DNA of 59,852 nucleotides from Chromatiaceae bacterium (GCA_024639005.1 JAHEJD010000012.1:1-59852), one strand, 5' to 3'. Positions 28,679 to 41,421 are shown, counted from the first letter of the stretch. The notes: generated from the sequence alone by a model not told the origin. Made by a program: numbers and translations.

Positions 28679-29557
28679 ATGGTTAAGAAACGAGGCCTCG
28701 GCCGTGGACTGGATGCGCTGCTCGGCGCCTCCCAGACCGCCGCCCAAGAAGTCGATACCGAGCACCCGGCTGACGCCGGCACCGGCCACGCCCATCGCCT
28801 GCCTGTCGACATCATCAGGCGCGGGCGCTATCAGCCGAGACGCAGTTTCGACGAGGACAGGCTGCGTGAACTGGCCGACTCGATCACCGCACAGGGCATG
28901 GTACAGCCGATAGTTGTGCGCCCGGTCGGTGACCGGCAGTACGAGATTATCGCCGGAGAACGGCGCTGGCGAGCTGCCCAGATCGCCGGCCTGGCCGATG
29001 TGCCCGTGGTAATCTACGAAGTTGACGACCAGTCTGCCATAGCCATGGCGCTGATCGAGAATATTCAGCGCGACGATCTCAATCCGCTGGAGGAGGCTGG
29101 TGCCCTGCATCGGCTGCTGAACGAATTCGAGCTGACCCATCAGCAGGTCGCGCAGGCGGTCGGCAAGTCGCGCACCACGGTCACCAATCTAATCCGCCTG
29201 CTCGATCTGAATCCCGAGGTCAAGGAGATGGTTGAGCGCGGTGAAATGGAGATGGGGCATGCAAGGGCCTTGCTCGCGCTGCAGGGCACAGCGCAGACAG
29301 CGGCGGCGACCAAGGTGGCTACCAAGGGGCTGTCGGTGCGCGAGACCGAGGCCTTGGTGCGGCGGCTGTCTCAGTCCCCCAAACCATCCGCTGGGCGGGT
29401 CGAGGAAGACCCCGATGTACGGCGCCTGCTGTCCGATCTGACCGATCGCCTCGGTGCCAAGGTCTCCCTGCAGCAGGGTACGGGTAGCACCGGGCGGCTG
29501 GTGATCAGCTACAACAACCTGGAGGAGCTCGAGGGGATACTCGATCATATACGCTGA
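28679..29557 (+). CDS. parB: Chromosome partitioning protein ParB
   Basis: CTPase and parS-binding protein of the Spo0J family. It has 292 residues. The N-terminal ParA-contact segment is KKRGLGRGLDALLG. The CTP-binding core contains RYQPRRSFDEDRLRELADSI, GERRWRAAQIAG and ENIQRDDLNPLEEA. The helix-turn-helix THQQVAQAVGKSRTTVTNLIRLL follows, and the C-terminal dimerisation domain ends in YNNLEELEGILDHIR. It is coupled to parA and precedes the ATP synthase operon. Confidence 0.96.
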   Translation: MVKKRGLGRGLDALLGASQTAAQEVDTEHPADAGTGHAHRLPVDIIRRGRYQPRRSFDEDRLRELADSITAQGMVQPIVVRPVGDRQYEIIAGERRWRAAQIAGLADVPVVIYEVDDQSAIAMALIENIQRDDLNPLEEAGALHRLLNEFELTHQQVAQAVGKSRTTVTNLIRLLDLNPEVKEMVERGEMEMGHARALLALQGTAQTAAATKVATKGLSVRETEALVRRLSQSPKPSAGRVEEDPDVRRLLSDLTDRLGAKVSLQQGTGSTGRLVISYNNLEELEGILDHIR

Positions 29558-29615
29558 GTGGTCGGCCAAAGATTTTGCCTGGGGTTACCCTTGAGTTTTT
29601 CAATTAGACGATCGT

Positions 29616-29644
29616 TTGACCTTATTCAGCCTAATTCTTATACT
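29616..29644 (+). promoter_or_regulatory. Sigma-70 promoter of the atp operon
   Basis: TTGACC and TATACT are separated by exactly 17 bases, within an A/T-rich stretch. The predicted start is near 29651, about 30 bases before atpI. The strength fits the expected high expression of the operon. Confidence 0.82.
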
Positions 29645-29680
29645 TCGCGCGCTCTAGACGGCTCGATCTACGCCGCGGGC

Positions 29681-30923
<1,243 letters not shown>

Positions 30924-30960
30924 TTTTGTTACGCTCTAGAACTTACCAAAACGGGAGTAA

Positions 30961-31197
<237 letters not shown>

Positions 31198-31253
31198 TGT
31201 CATATCGGTCGCAGACCGTGTACCTCCCTCTCGTTGCTTAAAGAGGCGCACAG

Positions 31254-31724
31254 ATGAATATCAACGTGACTATTTTTGGGCAGATGCTGTCCTTCGCGGT
31301 GTTCGTTTGGTTCACCATGAAGTTCATTTGGCCACCGATCGTCAAGGCCTTGGAAGAGCGTAAGACCAAGATTGCAGAAGGCCTGGCCGCCGCGGAGCGT
31401 GGTCAGCATGAGCAAGAACTGGCGGAAAAGCGCGCTAAAGAGTCGCTGCACGAGGCGAAACGCCAGGCGGCCGAGATAAAGCACAATGCCGAGAAGCAGG
31501 CCGCACTGATTGTCGAAGAGGCCCGCGATAAGGCGAAAGAAGAAGGCCATCGGCAAATGCTTGTTGCTCAGGCCGAGATCGAGCAGGAGACGAATAAGGC
31601 ACGCGAGGTCTTGCGCGCCAAAGTGGGGGAGCTGGCGGTACTGGGCGCAGAAAAAATCCTGCGCAAAGAAATCGACGCCAATGCGCACCGCGACATCGTC
31701 GAATCGGTTGCCAGGCAGATCTAG
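31254..31724 (+). CDS. atpF: ATP synthase Fo subunit b
   Basis: Peripheral stalk subunit, 156 residues, the E. coli length. One N-terminal membrane helix (about 5-27) is followed by a long charged, coiled-coil helix (EERKTKIAEGLAAAERGQHEQELAEKRA). The C-terminal part (AEKILRKEIDANAHRDIVE) contacts delta. It joins a to the F1 head as a dimer. Confidence 0.96.
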   Translation: MNINVTIFGQMLSFAVFVWFTMKFIWPPIVKALEERKTKIAEGLAAAERGQHEQELAEKRAKESLHEAKRQAAEIKHNAEKQAALIVEEARDKAKEEGHRQMLVAQAEIEQETNKAREVLRAKVGELAVLGAEKILRKEIDANAHRDIVESVARQI

Positions 31725-31733
31725 GGCGGACGA

Positions 31734-32273
31734 ATGGCAGGAGACGCTAAAACCATTGCGCGACCCTACGCCGAGGCCATCTTCGCGCGCGCCGTAGAAA
31801 GCGACACCCTGGATGTATGGTCCGACACGCTGGGCTTATTGACTGCGGCCGTGGCAGACCCGGCATTGTCAGGACTCATCGCCAGCCCCAAGCTGGACCA
31901 GGCACAGATGACGGAGCTGATGCTAGACATCGGCGGCGGGCGCCTCAGCGACGAGGGCCAAAACCTGGTGCGTATTCTCGTCGCGAACCGGCGCATGTCT
32001 GTGATGCCGGAGATCACCCAATTGTTCGAAGAGCGCAAGGCAGAGCACGACGGCACCTTGACGGTACAGATCGCCTCCGCGTTTGCGCTCGATGCGGCAG
32101 AGGAGCACGCGCTATCCGAGGCGCTCAAGCGCAAACTCGGCCGTGAGATCCGCATTGCCAGCGAGCAAGATCCGGAGTTGATCGGCGGCTTCCGCCTGCG
32201 CGCTGGCGACATGGTCATCGACGGCTCGGTCGCCGGACAGCTCGGCCAGCTGGCCAACGAATTAGGAATCTAA
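31734..32273 (+). CDS. atpH: ATP synthase F1 subunit delta
   Basis: Caps the F1 head and links it to the b dimer. It has 179 residues (E. coli 177). The N-terminal helical domain begins [16 protein letters not shown], and the C-terminal domain has the conserved [21 protein letters not shown] motif. It follows atpF by nine bases and precedes atpA by fourteen. Confidence 0.95.
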   Translation: MAGDAKTIARPYAEAIFARAVESDTLDVWSDTLGLLTAAVADPALSGLIASPKLDQAQMTELMLDIGGGRLSDEGQNLVRILVANRRMSVMPEITQLFEERKAEHDGTLTVQIASAFALDAAEEHALSEALKRKLGREIRIASEQDPELIGGFRLRAGDMVIDGSVAGQLGQLANELGI

Positions 32274-32287
32274 TCGGGAAAGCAATC

Positions 32288-33829
32288 ATGCAACTGAACC
32301 CCTCCGAGATCAGCGAGCTGATCAAGAGCAAGATCGAGAAGTTCGATCTGACCACAGAGGCCCACAACGAGGGAACTGTGGTCTCCGTCACTGACGGTAT
32401 TGTCCGGATCCATGGCCTGGCCGACGCGGTCTCTTACGAGATGCTGGAATTTCCCGGCAATACCTACGGTCTGGCGCTCAACCTGGAGCGCGATTCTGTC
32501 GGCGCTGTCGTGCTGGGTGATTACAAGCACATCACCGAGGGTGATTCGGTGAAATGCACCGGGCGCGTGCTCCAGGTGCCGATTGGCCCGGAGTTGCTGG
32601 GCCGCGTGGTGGACGCGCTGGGTAACCCGATGGACGGCAAGGGTCCGATCAACGCCAAGGCAACGGCGCCAATCGAAGAAATCGCCCCAGGCGTCATCGA
32701 GCGCAAATCGGTCGACCAGCCGGTGCAGACGGGCATCAAGGCCATTGATTCTATGGTCCCGATCGGGCGCGGCCAGCGTGAGCTCATTATCGGTGACCGT
32801 CAGACCGGCAAGACGGCCATTGCGATCGACACAATCATCAACCAAAAAGGGACGGGGATTAAGTGCATCTACGTCGCCATTGGCCAGAAGAATTCCTCGA
32901 TCGCCGTTCTGGTGCGCAAGCTTGAAGAGCATGGCGCCATGGATCACACAATCATCGTGGCCGCTCCGGCTGCAGACGCCGCGGCGATGCAGTATATCGC
33001 GCCCTATTCTGGCACGACCATGGGCGAATATTTCCGCGATCGTGGCGAAGACGCACTGATCATCTTCGACGATTTGACCAAGCAGGCCTGGGCCTATCGC
33101 CAGGTGTCGCTGCTTTTGCGTCGGCCTCCGGGTCGAGAGGCCTACCCGGGAGACGTCTTCTACCTGCACTCGCGTCTACTCGAGCGTGCGTCGCGTGTTA
33201 ACGCCGACTATGTCGAAAAGTTCACCAACGGCGAGGTCAAGGGTCAGACCGGCTCCCTGACCGCGTTGCCGATCATCGAGACGCAGGCGGGCGATGTGTC
33301 GGCCTTCGTACCGACCAACGTCATCTCGATCACCGACGGTCAGATTTTTCTCGAGTCCGATCTGTTTTCGGCTGGTCTGCGACCGGCCATCAACGCCGGT
33401 CTTTCCGTCTCGCGCGTCGGTGGCGCGGCCCAGACCAAGATCATCAAGAAACTCGGCGGTAGTGTAAGGTTGGCACTCGCGCAATACCGCGAGCTGGCGG
33501 CTTTCTCTCAGTTTGCCTCCGACCTTGACGAAGCGACCCGCAAGCAACTGGAGCGTGGTCAGCGGGTAACCGAATTGATGAAACAGCCGCAGTACTCGCC
33601 GCTGTCGACCAGCGACATGGCGGTCTCACTGTTCTCGGCCAACGAGGGTTATCTCGACGATGTCGAGATCACCAAGATCGTGTCTTTCGAGGGCGCATTG
33701 CACGGCTATATGGCCGCGAACCACGCAGAGCTGGTTGCGAAGGTGAATGCCGAGGCGGACTGGAATGACGAGCTCGAGGCTGCTTTCCACGAGGCCCTGA
33801 AAGACTTCAAGGCCAATCACAGCTGGTAA
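32288..33829 (+). CDS. atpA: ATP synthase F1 subunit alpha
   Basis: Non-catalytic nucleotide-binding subunit of the F1 hexamer. It is 513 residues, as in E. coli. The P-loop GDRQTGKTA is at 169-177. Also present are the [43 protein letters not shown] block and the arginine finger in the [10 protein letters not shown] region. A structured 104-base gap follows before atpG. Confidence 0.97.
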   Translation: MQLNPSEISELIKSKIEKFDLTTEAHNEGTVVSVTDGIVRIHGLADAVSYEMLEFPGNTYGLALNLERDSVGAVVLGDYKHITEGDSVKCTGRVLQVPIGPELLGRVVDALGNPMDGKGPINAKATAPIEEIAPGVIERKSVDQPVQTGIKAIDSMVPIGRGQRELIIGDRQTGKTAIAIDTIINQKGTGIKCIYVAIGQKNSSIAVLVRKLEEHGAMDHTIIVAAPAADAAAMQYIAPYSGTTMGEYFRDRGEDALIIFDDLTKQAWAYRQVSLLLRRPPGREAYPGDVFYLHSRLLERASRVNADYVEKFTNGEVKGQTGSLTALPIIETQAGDVSAFVPTNVISITDGQIFLESDLFSAGLRPAINAGLSVSRVGGAAQTKIIKKLGGSVRLALAQYRELAAFSQFASDLDEATRKQLERGQRVTELMKQPQYSPLSTSDMAVSLFSANEGYLDDVEITKIVSFEGALHGYMAANHAELVAKVNAEADWNDELEAAFHEALKDFKANHSW

Positions 33830-33840
33830 CGGAAGCCAAA

Positions 33841-33896
33841 ACACAAAGCCCACGGAAAGCCTCGATTATCGAGCGCTTTGTTTCCTCTCTTTGTGT
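33841..33896 (+). repeat. Nested stem-loop between atpA and atpG
   Basis: Outer arms ACACAAAG (33841-33848) and CTTTGTGT (33889-33896) are perfect complements. Inside, AAAGC-CTCGA and TCGAG-C-GCTTT pair around a TTA loop, with GGAAA/TTTCC also able to pair. In the transcript this would be a long hairpin in the widest gap of the F1 gene set. It may set mRNA stability or relative expression; there is no T-run. Confidence 0.65.
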
Positions 33897-33933
33897 CCCT
33901 GGTGATTGAACAAGCGAAATACGAAGGTTAAAC

Positions 33934-34800
33934 ATGGCTGGCGCTAAAGAGATCCGTACAAAGATTGCCTCCGTCAAGAGCACGCAAAAGATTACGAGTG
34001 CGATGGAGATGGTTGCAGCGGCGAAGATGCGCAAGGCGCAGGACCGCATGGAGCAGACCAGGCCTTATGCGGAAAAGATGCACCACGTCATCGGCCATGT
34101 CGCGTTGTCCAATCCGGAGTACAAGCATCCCTTCATGCACGCACGGGAGGTCAAGCGCGTCGGCCTGATCATCGTATCCTCCGATCGCGGCCTCTGCGGT
34201 GGCCTGAACAGCAATCTGTTTCGGCATCTGGTCCGTGAGATTCGGGAAATGCGCGATGCGGGTGTCGAGGTCCAGTACTGCACCATCGGCACCAAGGCAC
34301 TCGGATTCTTCCGTCGCGTCGGCGGCAAGGTGGTCGCACAGGCAACCCACCTGGGTGATGCCCCGCGCATCGATGACCTTGTCGGTACCGTCAAGGCGAT
34401 GTTGGACGACTACATTGACGGCAACGTCGACGAAATCCGTATCGCCTACAACAAGTTCATCAACACCATGACGCAGCAGCCCACGGTTACGCAGCTGGTG
34501 CCGCTGGCACAAGGCGAAGATGCCGACGAACTCTCGCACCATTGGGATTACATCTATGAGCCCGGCGCGAAAGAGGTACTAGAAGGGCTGCTGACCCGCT
34601 ATATCGAAGCGCTGGTCTACCAATCTGTGGTGGAGAATGGTGCCTGCGAGCAGTCGGCGCGAATGGTTGCGATGAAATCGGCGACCGACAATGCGGGCGA
34701 CATCATCGATGAGTTGCAGCTTATCTACAACAAGGCTCGACAGGCCGCCATCACCCAGGAGATCTCCGAGATCGTGGGCGGCGCCGCGGCCGTATCGTAA
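33934..34800 (+). CDS. atpG: ATP synthase F1 subunit gamma
   Basis: Central rotor shaft. It has 288 residues (E. coli 287). The N-terminal helix [35 protein letters not shown], the [16 protein letters not shown] motif, and the C-terminal helix [41 protein letters not shown] are all typical. ATG 33934 is preceded by GAAGG. Confidence 0.97.
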   Translation: MAGAKEIRTKIASVKSTQKITSAMEMVAAAKMRKAQDRMEQTRPYAEKMHHVIGHVALSNPEYKHPFMHAREVKRVGLIIVSSDRGLCGGLNSNLFRHLVREIREMRDAGVEVQYCTIGTKALGFFRRVGGKVVAQATHLGDAPRIDDLVGTVKAMLDDYIDGNVDEIRIAYNKFINTMTQQPTVTQLVPLAQGEDADELSHHWDYIYEPGAKEVLEGLLTRYIEALVYQSVVENGACEQSARMVAMKSATDNAGDIIDELQLIYNKARQAAITQEISEIVGGAAAVS

Positions 34801-34859
34801 TAGCGATGGTGAGGCGAGACAGCGGCGCTTCCGGAAAAATGTTGACTACACGGATTTGA

Positions 34860-36266
<1,407 letters not shown>

Positions 36267-36300
36267 GTCTGCCGCCTAGACTTAGTATCGGAGAAAGCCG

Positions 36301-36723
36301 ATGGCAATGACCATCCATGTCGACATCGTCAGCGCAGAAGGACACCTTTTCTCCGGTCAGGGTGAGATGGTCTATGCACCGGCGGTCATGGGCGAGATCG
36401 GTATTGCACCGCGTCACGCCCCGTTGGTTACGCCGCTGAAACCTGGCGAACTCCGGGTGGATCCGGGTGGGGGTAAGGAGCAACAGCACTTTTATGTGTC
36501 CGGCGGTATGATCGAGGTGCAGCCGTTCAAGGTCACCGTGCTGGCGGACACGGGTATTCGTGCCGCCGACCTCGATGAGGCCGCTGCGCAAGACGCAAAG
36601 CGGCGCGCCGAGGACGCACTGTCCAACAATGCCGCCGACATCGATCTGGCCAAGGCACAGGTGGAATTGGCCGAGGCGGTGGCGCAGCTGCGCGCGATCG
36701 AGCGTCTGCGCCAGACACGGTAG
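36301..36723 (+). CDS. atpC: ATP synthase F1 subunit epsilon
   Basis: Rotor foot and regulatory subunit. It has 140 residues. The N-terminal beta-sandwich contains MTIHVDIVSAEGHLFSG, GEIGIAPRHAPLVTPLKPGE and FYVSGGMIEVQP. The C-terminal two-helix domain that can inhibit ATP hydrolysis is present (RAIERLRQTR end). It is the last gene of the operon; a terminator follows. Confidence 0.96.
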   Translation: MAMTIHVDIVSAEGHLFSGQGEMVYAPAVMGEIGIAPRHAPLVTPLKPGELRVDPGGGKEQQHFYVSGGMIEVQPFKVTVLADTGIRAADLDEAAAQDAKRRAEDALSNNAADIDLAKAQVELAEAVAQLRAIERLRQTR

Positions 36724-36748
36724 TCGCAGCCGCGCGGTGCTAAACTGG

Positions 36749-36785
36749 ACGGCCCTGACGGTGGTGACCTCAGGGCCGTTTCCTA
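36749..36785 (+). terminator. Terminator of the atp operon
   Basis: ACGGCCCTGA (36749-36758) and TCAGGGCCGT (36770-36779) form a perfect 10 bp stem around an 11-base loop, followed by TTTCCTATT. The short T-run makes it a moderate intrinsic terminator. Confidence 0.75.
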
Positions 36786-36862
36786 TTCAGCAGTCGCCCA
36801 CCAGGCCCGCACGGTGGGCGAGGGCCGCGGTGGTCCTGTCATTTGGTGAAGGCAGATGCAGT

Positions 36863-37363
36863 ATGAGCGATGAATCCATTCAACCCGGCAAATATGTAGG
36901 GCTTACCTACACCATCGTCGATCAGGCCGGTCAGGTCGTCGAGCAGCACGATCTGACCCTGGGTTTCGTCTATGGCGGTGACACCGAGCTAATCGGCGAT
37001 ATGGACAAGGCGGTCGCCGGCAAGCGCGTGGGCGATCAGGTCGAGGTAAAGGTGTCCGCCGCGCAGGGCTTCGGCGACTATGACCCCAGCCTCACCTTTA
37101 CCGACGTGATCGAGAACGTACCGCCGCAGTTTCGCGAGATTGGTGCGGAGGTGCAGATGAAGAACGACCAGGGAGAGGCCAAGGTCTTCTATGTCTCGCG
37201 AATAGAGGATGGCAAGGTCACCGTTGACGGCAATCACCCCCTGGCCGGCAAGGAACTGATTGTGCGCGTCACCATCACCGAGGTGCGCGACGCCCAGCCG
37301 GGCGAAGAGCAGACCTCGGGTATCCATGCGGTACAGATGCAGGGGCCGACCAGTATCAATTAG
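36863..37363 (+). CDS. FKBP-type peptidyl-prolyl isomerase, SlyD-like
   Basis: A 166-residue cytoplasmic prolyl isomerase and chaperone. The FKBP fold begins VGLTYTIVDQAGQVVEQ, with the insert-in-flap architecture of SlyD: VYGGDTELIGDMDKAVAGKRVGDQVEVKV, then the IF domain (PPQFREIGAEVQMKND to VTVDGNHPLAGKELIVRVTI). The His-rich metal-binding tail of E. coli SlyD is missing, so nickel delivery is unlikely. Start ATG 36863 follows GAAGG; the upstream open frame overlaps atpC and is spurious. Confidence 0.9.
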   Translation: MSDESIQPGKYVGLTYTIVDQAGQVVEQHDLTLGFVYGGDTELIGDMDKAVAGKRVGDQVEVKVSAAQGFGDYDPSLTFTDVIENVPPQFREIGAEVQMKNDQGEAKVFYVSRIEDGKVTVDGNHPLAGKELIVRVTITEVRDAQPGEEQTSGIHAVQMQGPTSIN

Positions 37364-37477
37364 ACCGTCGTACGGTAGTCTGTTCGGCACTTGTTTGTTT
37401 CACTGAGATTGTTCGCGGCGAGGCATCAGTAGCCCAGCCCCGGGGCTTGAGCGGAAGCTGGGAAGGAGGTCGCTGGT

Positions 37478-38839
37478 ATGAAACTCGGTGTCGTGATACT
37501 TGCGGCCGGTCAGGGCAAGCGGATGCGCTCCAGTCTGCCCAAGGTGCTGCATCGCCTGGCGGACCAGCCGCTGCTGGGTCATGTGATTGATTGTGCGCGG
37601 GCGCTGTCACCGCAGGAGATCGTCGTCGTCCACGGCCATGGCGGTGGGCAGGTGCTTGACGCGTTCGCCGGGCAGTCCGACCTGCGGTGGGCCGAGCAGG
37701 CAGAGCAGTTGGGCACCGGGCACGCGCTGCAGCAGGCCCTGCCCGCACTGCATAGCGCCGATCAGGTGCTGGTGCTATACGGTGACGTGCCGTTGATCCT
37801 TCCGGACACGCTGCGCCAGCTCGTCGAGGCGACTGCGCACGGTTTTGGTCTGTTGACGGTCACCCTGGACGACCCCAGCGGTTATGGCCGCATCGTGCGC
37901 AACGACGGCGGTCGTGTGCAGCGCATCGTCGAACAAAGGGATGCCGACCCGGAGGAGCTGACTGTCCGAGAGGTCAATACCGGCATCATGTGCCTCCCGC
38001 GCATCGAACTCGAACGCTGGCTGTCCGGCCTGTCCAATCGCAATGCGCAGGGCGAATATTATTTGACCGATGTGCTTGCGATGGCGGTCGCCGAAGGCTT
38101 TGACATCCAGGTATGCCAGCCGGCCTCGGCGCTGGAGGCCGAGGGCGTCAATGATCGCGTCCAGCTCGCCGCACTGGAACGTGCCCATCAGCGCCGCCTC
38201 GCCGAACGGCTGATGCTCGACGGTGTTACGCTACGCGACCCCATGCGCATCGATATCCGCGGCCGGGTCACGCACGGATACGACGTCGAGATCGACGTCA
38301 ATGTGGTACTCGAGGGCGACGTCCAACTCGGCCACGGCGTACGGATCGGTGCGAATTGCGTGCTGCGCAACGTCAGCATCGGCGACAACGTCGAAATACA
38401 CGAACACTGTGTCCTCGAACAGGCACAGGTCGGCCCCGGCAGCAAGATCGGCCCATTCGCGCGTCTTCGCCCGGGTGCCCAGCTAGCCGGTGATGCGCAC
38501 ATCGGCAACTTTGTCGAGATCAAGAAATCGCAGATCGGGCGAGGTTCGAAGGTGAATCATCTGAGCTACATCGGCGACACCGATATCGGCGAAGGGGTCA
38601 ACATCGGTGCGGGCACCATCACCTGCAATTACGATGGCGCGAACAAACACAAGACCGTGATCGCCGACAATGCCTTCATCGGTTCCAATACAGCGCTGGT
38701 CGCGCCGCTAACGGTCGGCCCAAATGCCACGATCGGCGCCGGTTCGGTGATCAGTCGCGATGCGCCGCAGGACAAACTGACGTTGACGCGCGCCAAACAG
38801 CTAAGCCTGAACTGGAAACGGCCGACAAAGGAGAAGTGA
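37478..38839 (+). CDS. glmU: Bifunctional UDP-GlcNAc pyrophosphorylase / GlcN-1-P acetyltransferase
   Basis: Makes UDP-GlcNAc, the precursor of peptidoglycan and LPS, from glucosamine-1-phosphate. It has 453 residues (E. coli 456). The N-terminal pyrophosphorylase domain starts VILAAGQGKRMRSSLPKVLH, with YGDVPLI and VNTGIMCL. The C-terminal left-handed beta-helix shows hexapeptide repeats (IGDNVEIHEH, IGPFARLRPG, IGNFVEIKKS, INIGAGTITCNYDGANKHKT-like segment). GGAAGGAGG precedes ATG 37478. glmS follows. Confidence 0.96.
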   Translation: MKLGVVILAAGQGKRMRSSLPKVLHRLADQPLLGHVIDCARALSPQEIVVVHGHGGGQVLDAFAGQSDLRWAEQAEQLGTGHALQQALPALHSADQVLVLYGDVPLILPDTLRQLVEATAHGFGLLTVTLDDPSGYGRIVRNDGGRVQRIVEQRDADPEELTVREVNTGIMCLPRIELERWLSGLSNRNAQGEYYLTDVLAMAVAEGFDIQVCQPASALEAEGVNDRVQLAALERAHQRRLAERLMLDGVTLRDPMRIDIRGRVTHGYDVEIDVNVVLEGDVQLGHGVRIGANCVLRNVSIGDNVEIHEHCVLEQAQVGPGSKIGPFARLRPGAQLAGDAHIGNFVEIKKSQIGRGSKVNHLSYIGDTDIGEGVNIGAGTITCNYDGANKHKTVIADNAFIGSNTALVAPLTVGPNATIGAGSVISRDAPQDKLTLTRAKQLSLNWKRPTKEK

Positions 38840-38905
38840 CCCGGACGTAGCGGGTCGTTAGAAAATCCGACGACTGGCAAGGTTTCACGCAGGAGACATC
38901 CCGCC

Positions 38906-40732
38906 ATGTGCGGCATCGTAGGAGCCATCACCGAGCGCAATGTCGTCCCGACCCTGATGGAGGGATTGCGACGCCTCGAATACCGCGGATATGACTCGGC
39001 CGGTATCGCCGTGCGCAGTAAGAATGCCCGATTGCAGCGCATCCGCTCGGTGGGCAAGGTCACCGAGCTGCAGCAGCTGCTTGGACAGAGTCAGGTCGAG
39101 GGGACACTGGGCATTGCGCACACCCGATGGGCTACCCATGGGATGCCGGCCGAGCGCAACGCCCACCCGCACATGAGCGGCGAACAGGTGGCGATCGTGC
39201 ACAACGGCATTATCGAAAACCACGCCGAACTGCGTGCCGACCTACAGACCGCGGGGTTCGATTTTCATTCTGATACAGATACAGAAGTAATCGCTCACTT
39301 ACTTGCTGGGGAGCTACAGAAAGGTCAGACAACGTACGGTGCCACACGCAGCGCGATTCGTCGCCTGGTCGGGGCCTACGCATTGGCAGTGATCAATCCC
39401 GACGATCCCGACCGTATGGTGGTGAGCCGCGCCGGCAGCCCGCTGGTGATCGGCATCGGGGAGGGTGAGAACTTCATCGCCTCGGATGTCTTCGCGCTGC
39501 TGCCCGTCACCCAGCGGTTCATGTTCCTCGAGGAGGGCGATATTGCCGAGATCCGTCGCGACGGCATCAGCGTATTCGACGCCGACGGGATTCCGGTCGA
39601 GCGCGAGGTTCGCACCAGCCAGCTGTCGGCGGCGAACGCCGAAAAGGGCCCCTACCGTCACTATATGCTCAAGGAGATCTTTGAGCAGCCGGCGGTGATC
39701 GCCGAGACCCTCGAGGGGCGGATCCACAAGGGCCGGTTACTCGAAGCCAGCTTCGGTCACGTCGCCAAGGCGCTGTTCGACCGCGCCCGTGCGGTGCAGA
39801 TCGTCGCCTGCGGCACCAGTTACCACGCCGGCATGGTGGCCCGATACTGGCTGGAGGAGGCGGGCATTCCCTGTCAGATCGAGGTCGCCAGCGAGTTCCG
39901 CTATCGCAAGACTGTGGTCCCGCCCGACACGCTGTTCGTCACCATCTCCCAGTCGGGCGAGACGGCGGATACGCTGGCGGCGCTGCGCGCGGCGAAAAAG
40001 GCCGGCTATATCGGCAGCCTGGTGGTGTGCAACGTGGCGGAGAGTTCGCTGGTGCGGGAGTCCGATGTCGCGCTGATGACCCGCGCCGGCCCTGAGATCG
40101 GCGTTGCCTCCACGAAGGCCTTCACCACGCAGCTGGTCGCGCTGCGCCTGATGACGCTGGCGCTGGCCAGGCGTTGCGGGCTCGATGCAGAACAGGAACG
40201 CGACTGGGTAGAGGAACTGCAGGCGCTGCCGCGTCAGGTCGAAGTGGTGCTTCAGCTCAGCGATGAGATCGCGGAGATGGCGAAGTCTTTCTCGGAGATG
40301 CAAAACGCACTCTTCCTCGGCCGCGGCACCTTTTATCCGATTGCGCTGGAGGGGGCGCTGAAGCTCAAAGAGATCTCCTATATCCACGCTGAGGCCTATC
40401 CGGCCGGCGAACTCAAGCACGGCCCTCTGGCGTTGGTCGACGAGCGTATGCCGGTCGTCTGCGCCTTGCCTGACGATCCCCTGCTGGGAAAAGTCCTGTC
40501 CAACCTGCAGGAAGTACGCGCCCGCGGCGGCGAGCTCTTCCTGTTCAGTGACCAGAAGGTTCAGATACCGCTCGATCGCTATCAGAATCTGACGCTCGAC
40601 GACATCTGCCCGGGAACGGCACCGATCGTCTATACGATTCCGTTGCAGTTACTCGCTTACCACGTCGCCGTGCTCAAGGGTACCGACGTCGACCAGCCGC
40701 GCAACCTGGCCAAGTCGGTGACCGTGGAGTGA
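38906..40732 (+). CDS. glmS: Glutamine-fructose-6-phosphate aminotransferase (isomerising)
   Basis: Makes glucosamine-6-phosphate from fructose-6-phosphate and glutamine, first step of the UDP-GlcNAc pathway completed by GlmU. It has 608 residues (E. coli 609). The N-terminal glutaminase has catalytic Cys2 (MCGIVGAI), HTRWATHGMPAERNAHPH and HNGIIENH. The two SIS domains show CGTSYHAGMVARYW, SQSGETADTLAAL and ASTKAFTTQL. It ends in the conserved NLAKSVTVE. No glmS ribozyme is apparent upstream, as expected outside Firmicutes. Confidence 0.97.
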   Translation: MCGIVGAITERNVVPTLMEGLRRLEYRGYDSAGIAVRSKNARLQRIRSVGKVTELQQLLGQSQVEGTLGIAHTRWATHGMPAERNAHPHMSGEQVAIVHNGIIENHAELRADLQTAGFDFHSDTDTEVIAHLLAGELQKGQTTYGATRSAIRRLVGAYALAVINPDDPDRMVVSRAGSPLVIGIGEGENFIASDVFALLPVTQRFMFLEEGDIAEIRRDGISVFDADGIPVEREVRTSQLSAANAEKGPYRHYMLKEIFEQPAVIAETLEGRIHKGRLLEASFGHVAKALFDRARAVQIVACGTSYHAGMVARYWLEEAGIPCQIEVASEFRYRKTVVPPDTLFVTISQSGETADTLAALRAAKKAGYIGSLVVCNVAESSLVRESDVALMTRAGPEIGVASTKAFTTQLVALRLMTLALARRCGLDAEQERDWVEELQALPRQVEVVLQLSDEIAEMAKSFSEMQNALFLGRGTFYPIALEGALKLKEISYIHAEAYPAGELKHGPLALVDERMPVVCALPDDPLLGKVLSNLQEVRARGGELFLFSDQKVQIPLDRYQNLTLDDICPGTAPIVYTIPLQLLAYHVAVLKGTDVDQPRNLAKSVTVE

Positions 40733-40746
40733 AACACTCTGACCAG

Positions 40747-40787
40747 CATTTTCCAGCCACACAGTGTTAAGTCCGACAGGCTGCTAG
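40747..40787. repeat. Solo arm of the palindromic element
   Basis: CAGTGTTAAGTCCGACAGG and the following CTGCTAG match the complement of 26263-26289 with only a substitution and a one-base gap, and similarity extends outward through CAGCCACACAG. The opposite arm is not present, since glmS ends 14 bases away. It appears to be a truncated copy of the element at 26263-26430. Confidence 0.7.
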
Positions 40788-40801
40788 GATCATGCGGACG
40801 A

Positions 40802-41203
40802 ATGGAACTGATAACAGACATCAGCCTGTGGGAACTGGTCAAGCATCTCAAGCAATGGCTAGTCAATCTTAGAAACGCTGGCCACGCCCGAAAAACTGAG
40901 TCAATTGGTGCGTTGCGGGCAGTCATCGTTGCAGCTCGCCAAACCAGCGCCTATGTGCGGCGTCTGAACGATATTGGGCAGCAAGATCATGCGGAGGAAG
41001 CAGACTTGTCCGCAATGTGGACGGAGCTCAGCTTCAAGCTTGCTGATCTCAAGTTATCGAAGCTCGCCAAACGCTGCGACATCAAAGGCAGATATTGGGC
41101 AAATCCTGCACAGTTTGATGCCGAGTTCCTGGAGAAAGCCGATATAGGCCTGGAGAGAATGGAGAAATTGGCGCGGCAGATGGTGGCAGAAATTGAGCGC
41201 TAA
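40802..41203 (+). CDS. Hypothetical helical protein, low G+C
   Basis: A 133-residue, charged, all-helical-looking protein with no signal peptide or membrane segment. I do not recognise the family. Sequence blocks that look conserved-type are RAVIVAARQTSAYVRRLND and KLAKRCDIKGRYWANPAQF. Base composition is near 50 percent G+C, clearly lower than neighbours, and codon use differs, suggesting recent acquisition. It starts 15 bases after the solo repeat arm and sits between glmS and the glycan cluster. Confidence 0.55.
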   Translation: MELITDISLWELVKHLKQWLVNLRNAGHARKTESIGALRAVIVAARQTSAYVRRLNDIGQQDHAEEADLSAMWTELSFKLADLKLSKLAKRCDIKGRYWANPAQFDAEFLEKADIGLERMEKLARQMVAEIER

Positions 41204-41421
41204 CGCTCGCTGCGGACTGGGCGCCGCTTAGCTCTGCGTGCGAGTGATGGCATCGAGTGAGCGTACCGCGTGTTGGTATGCCTTGAGCGAACTCAGGGTT
41301 CGAGCCCGCGCGAAAGCGCGGTCTGTGCCGACACAACTCTTGGCCCTGCTCGGCCGGTCTACTGTCTTGATCGCCGTCGGTATAGTCATCGCCCTTCTGG
41401 GCATGGCCTACCCTGTCGGTC

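Noticed and set aside
32270-33169. 299-codon open frame on the minus strand opposite atpA
   Set aside because: Shadow of atpA with no promoter, ribosome site or family motif.
38840-38905. Possible glmS ribozyme before glmS
   Set aside because: Only 66 bases separate glmU and glmS and no ribozyme core is visible; the glmS ribozyme is a Gram-positive feature.
41296-41307. GGGTTCGAGCCC resembling a tRNA T-loop between the orphan gene and the heptosyltransferase
   Set aside because: No acceptor stem, anticodon arm or D-arm can be drawn around it; it is a short self-complementary motif only.
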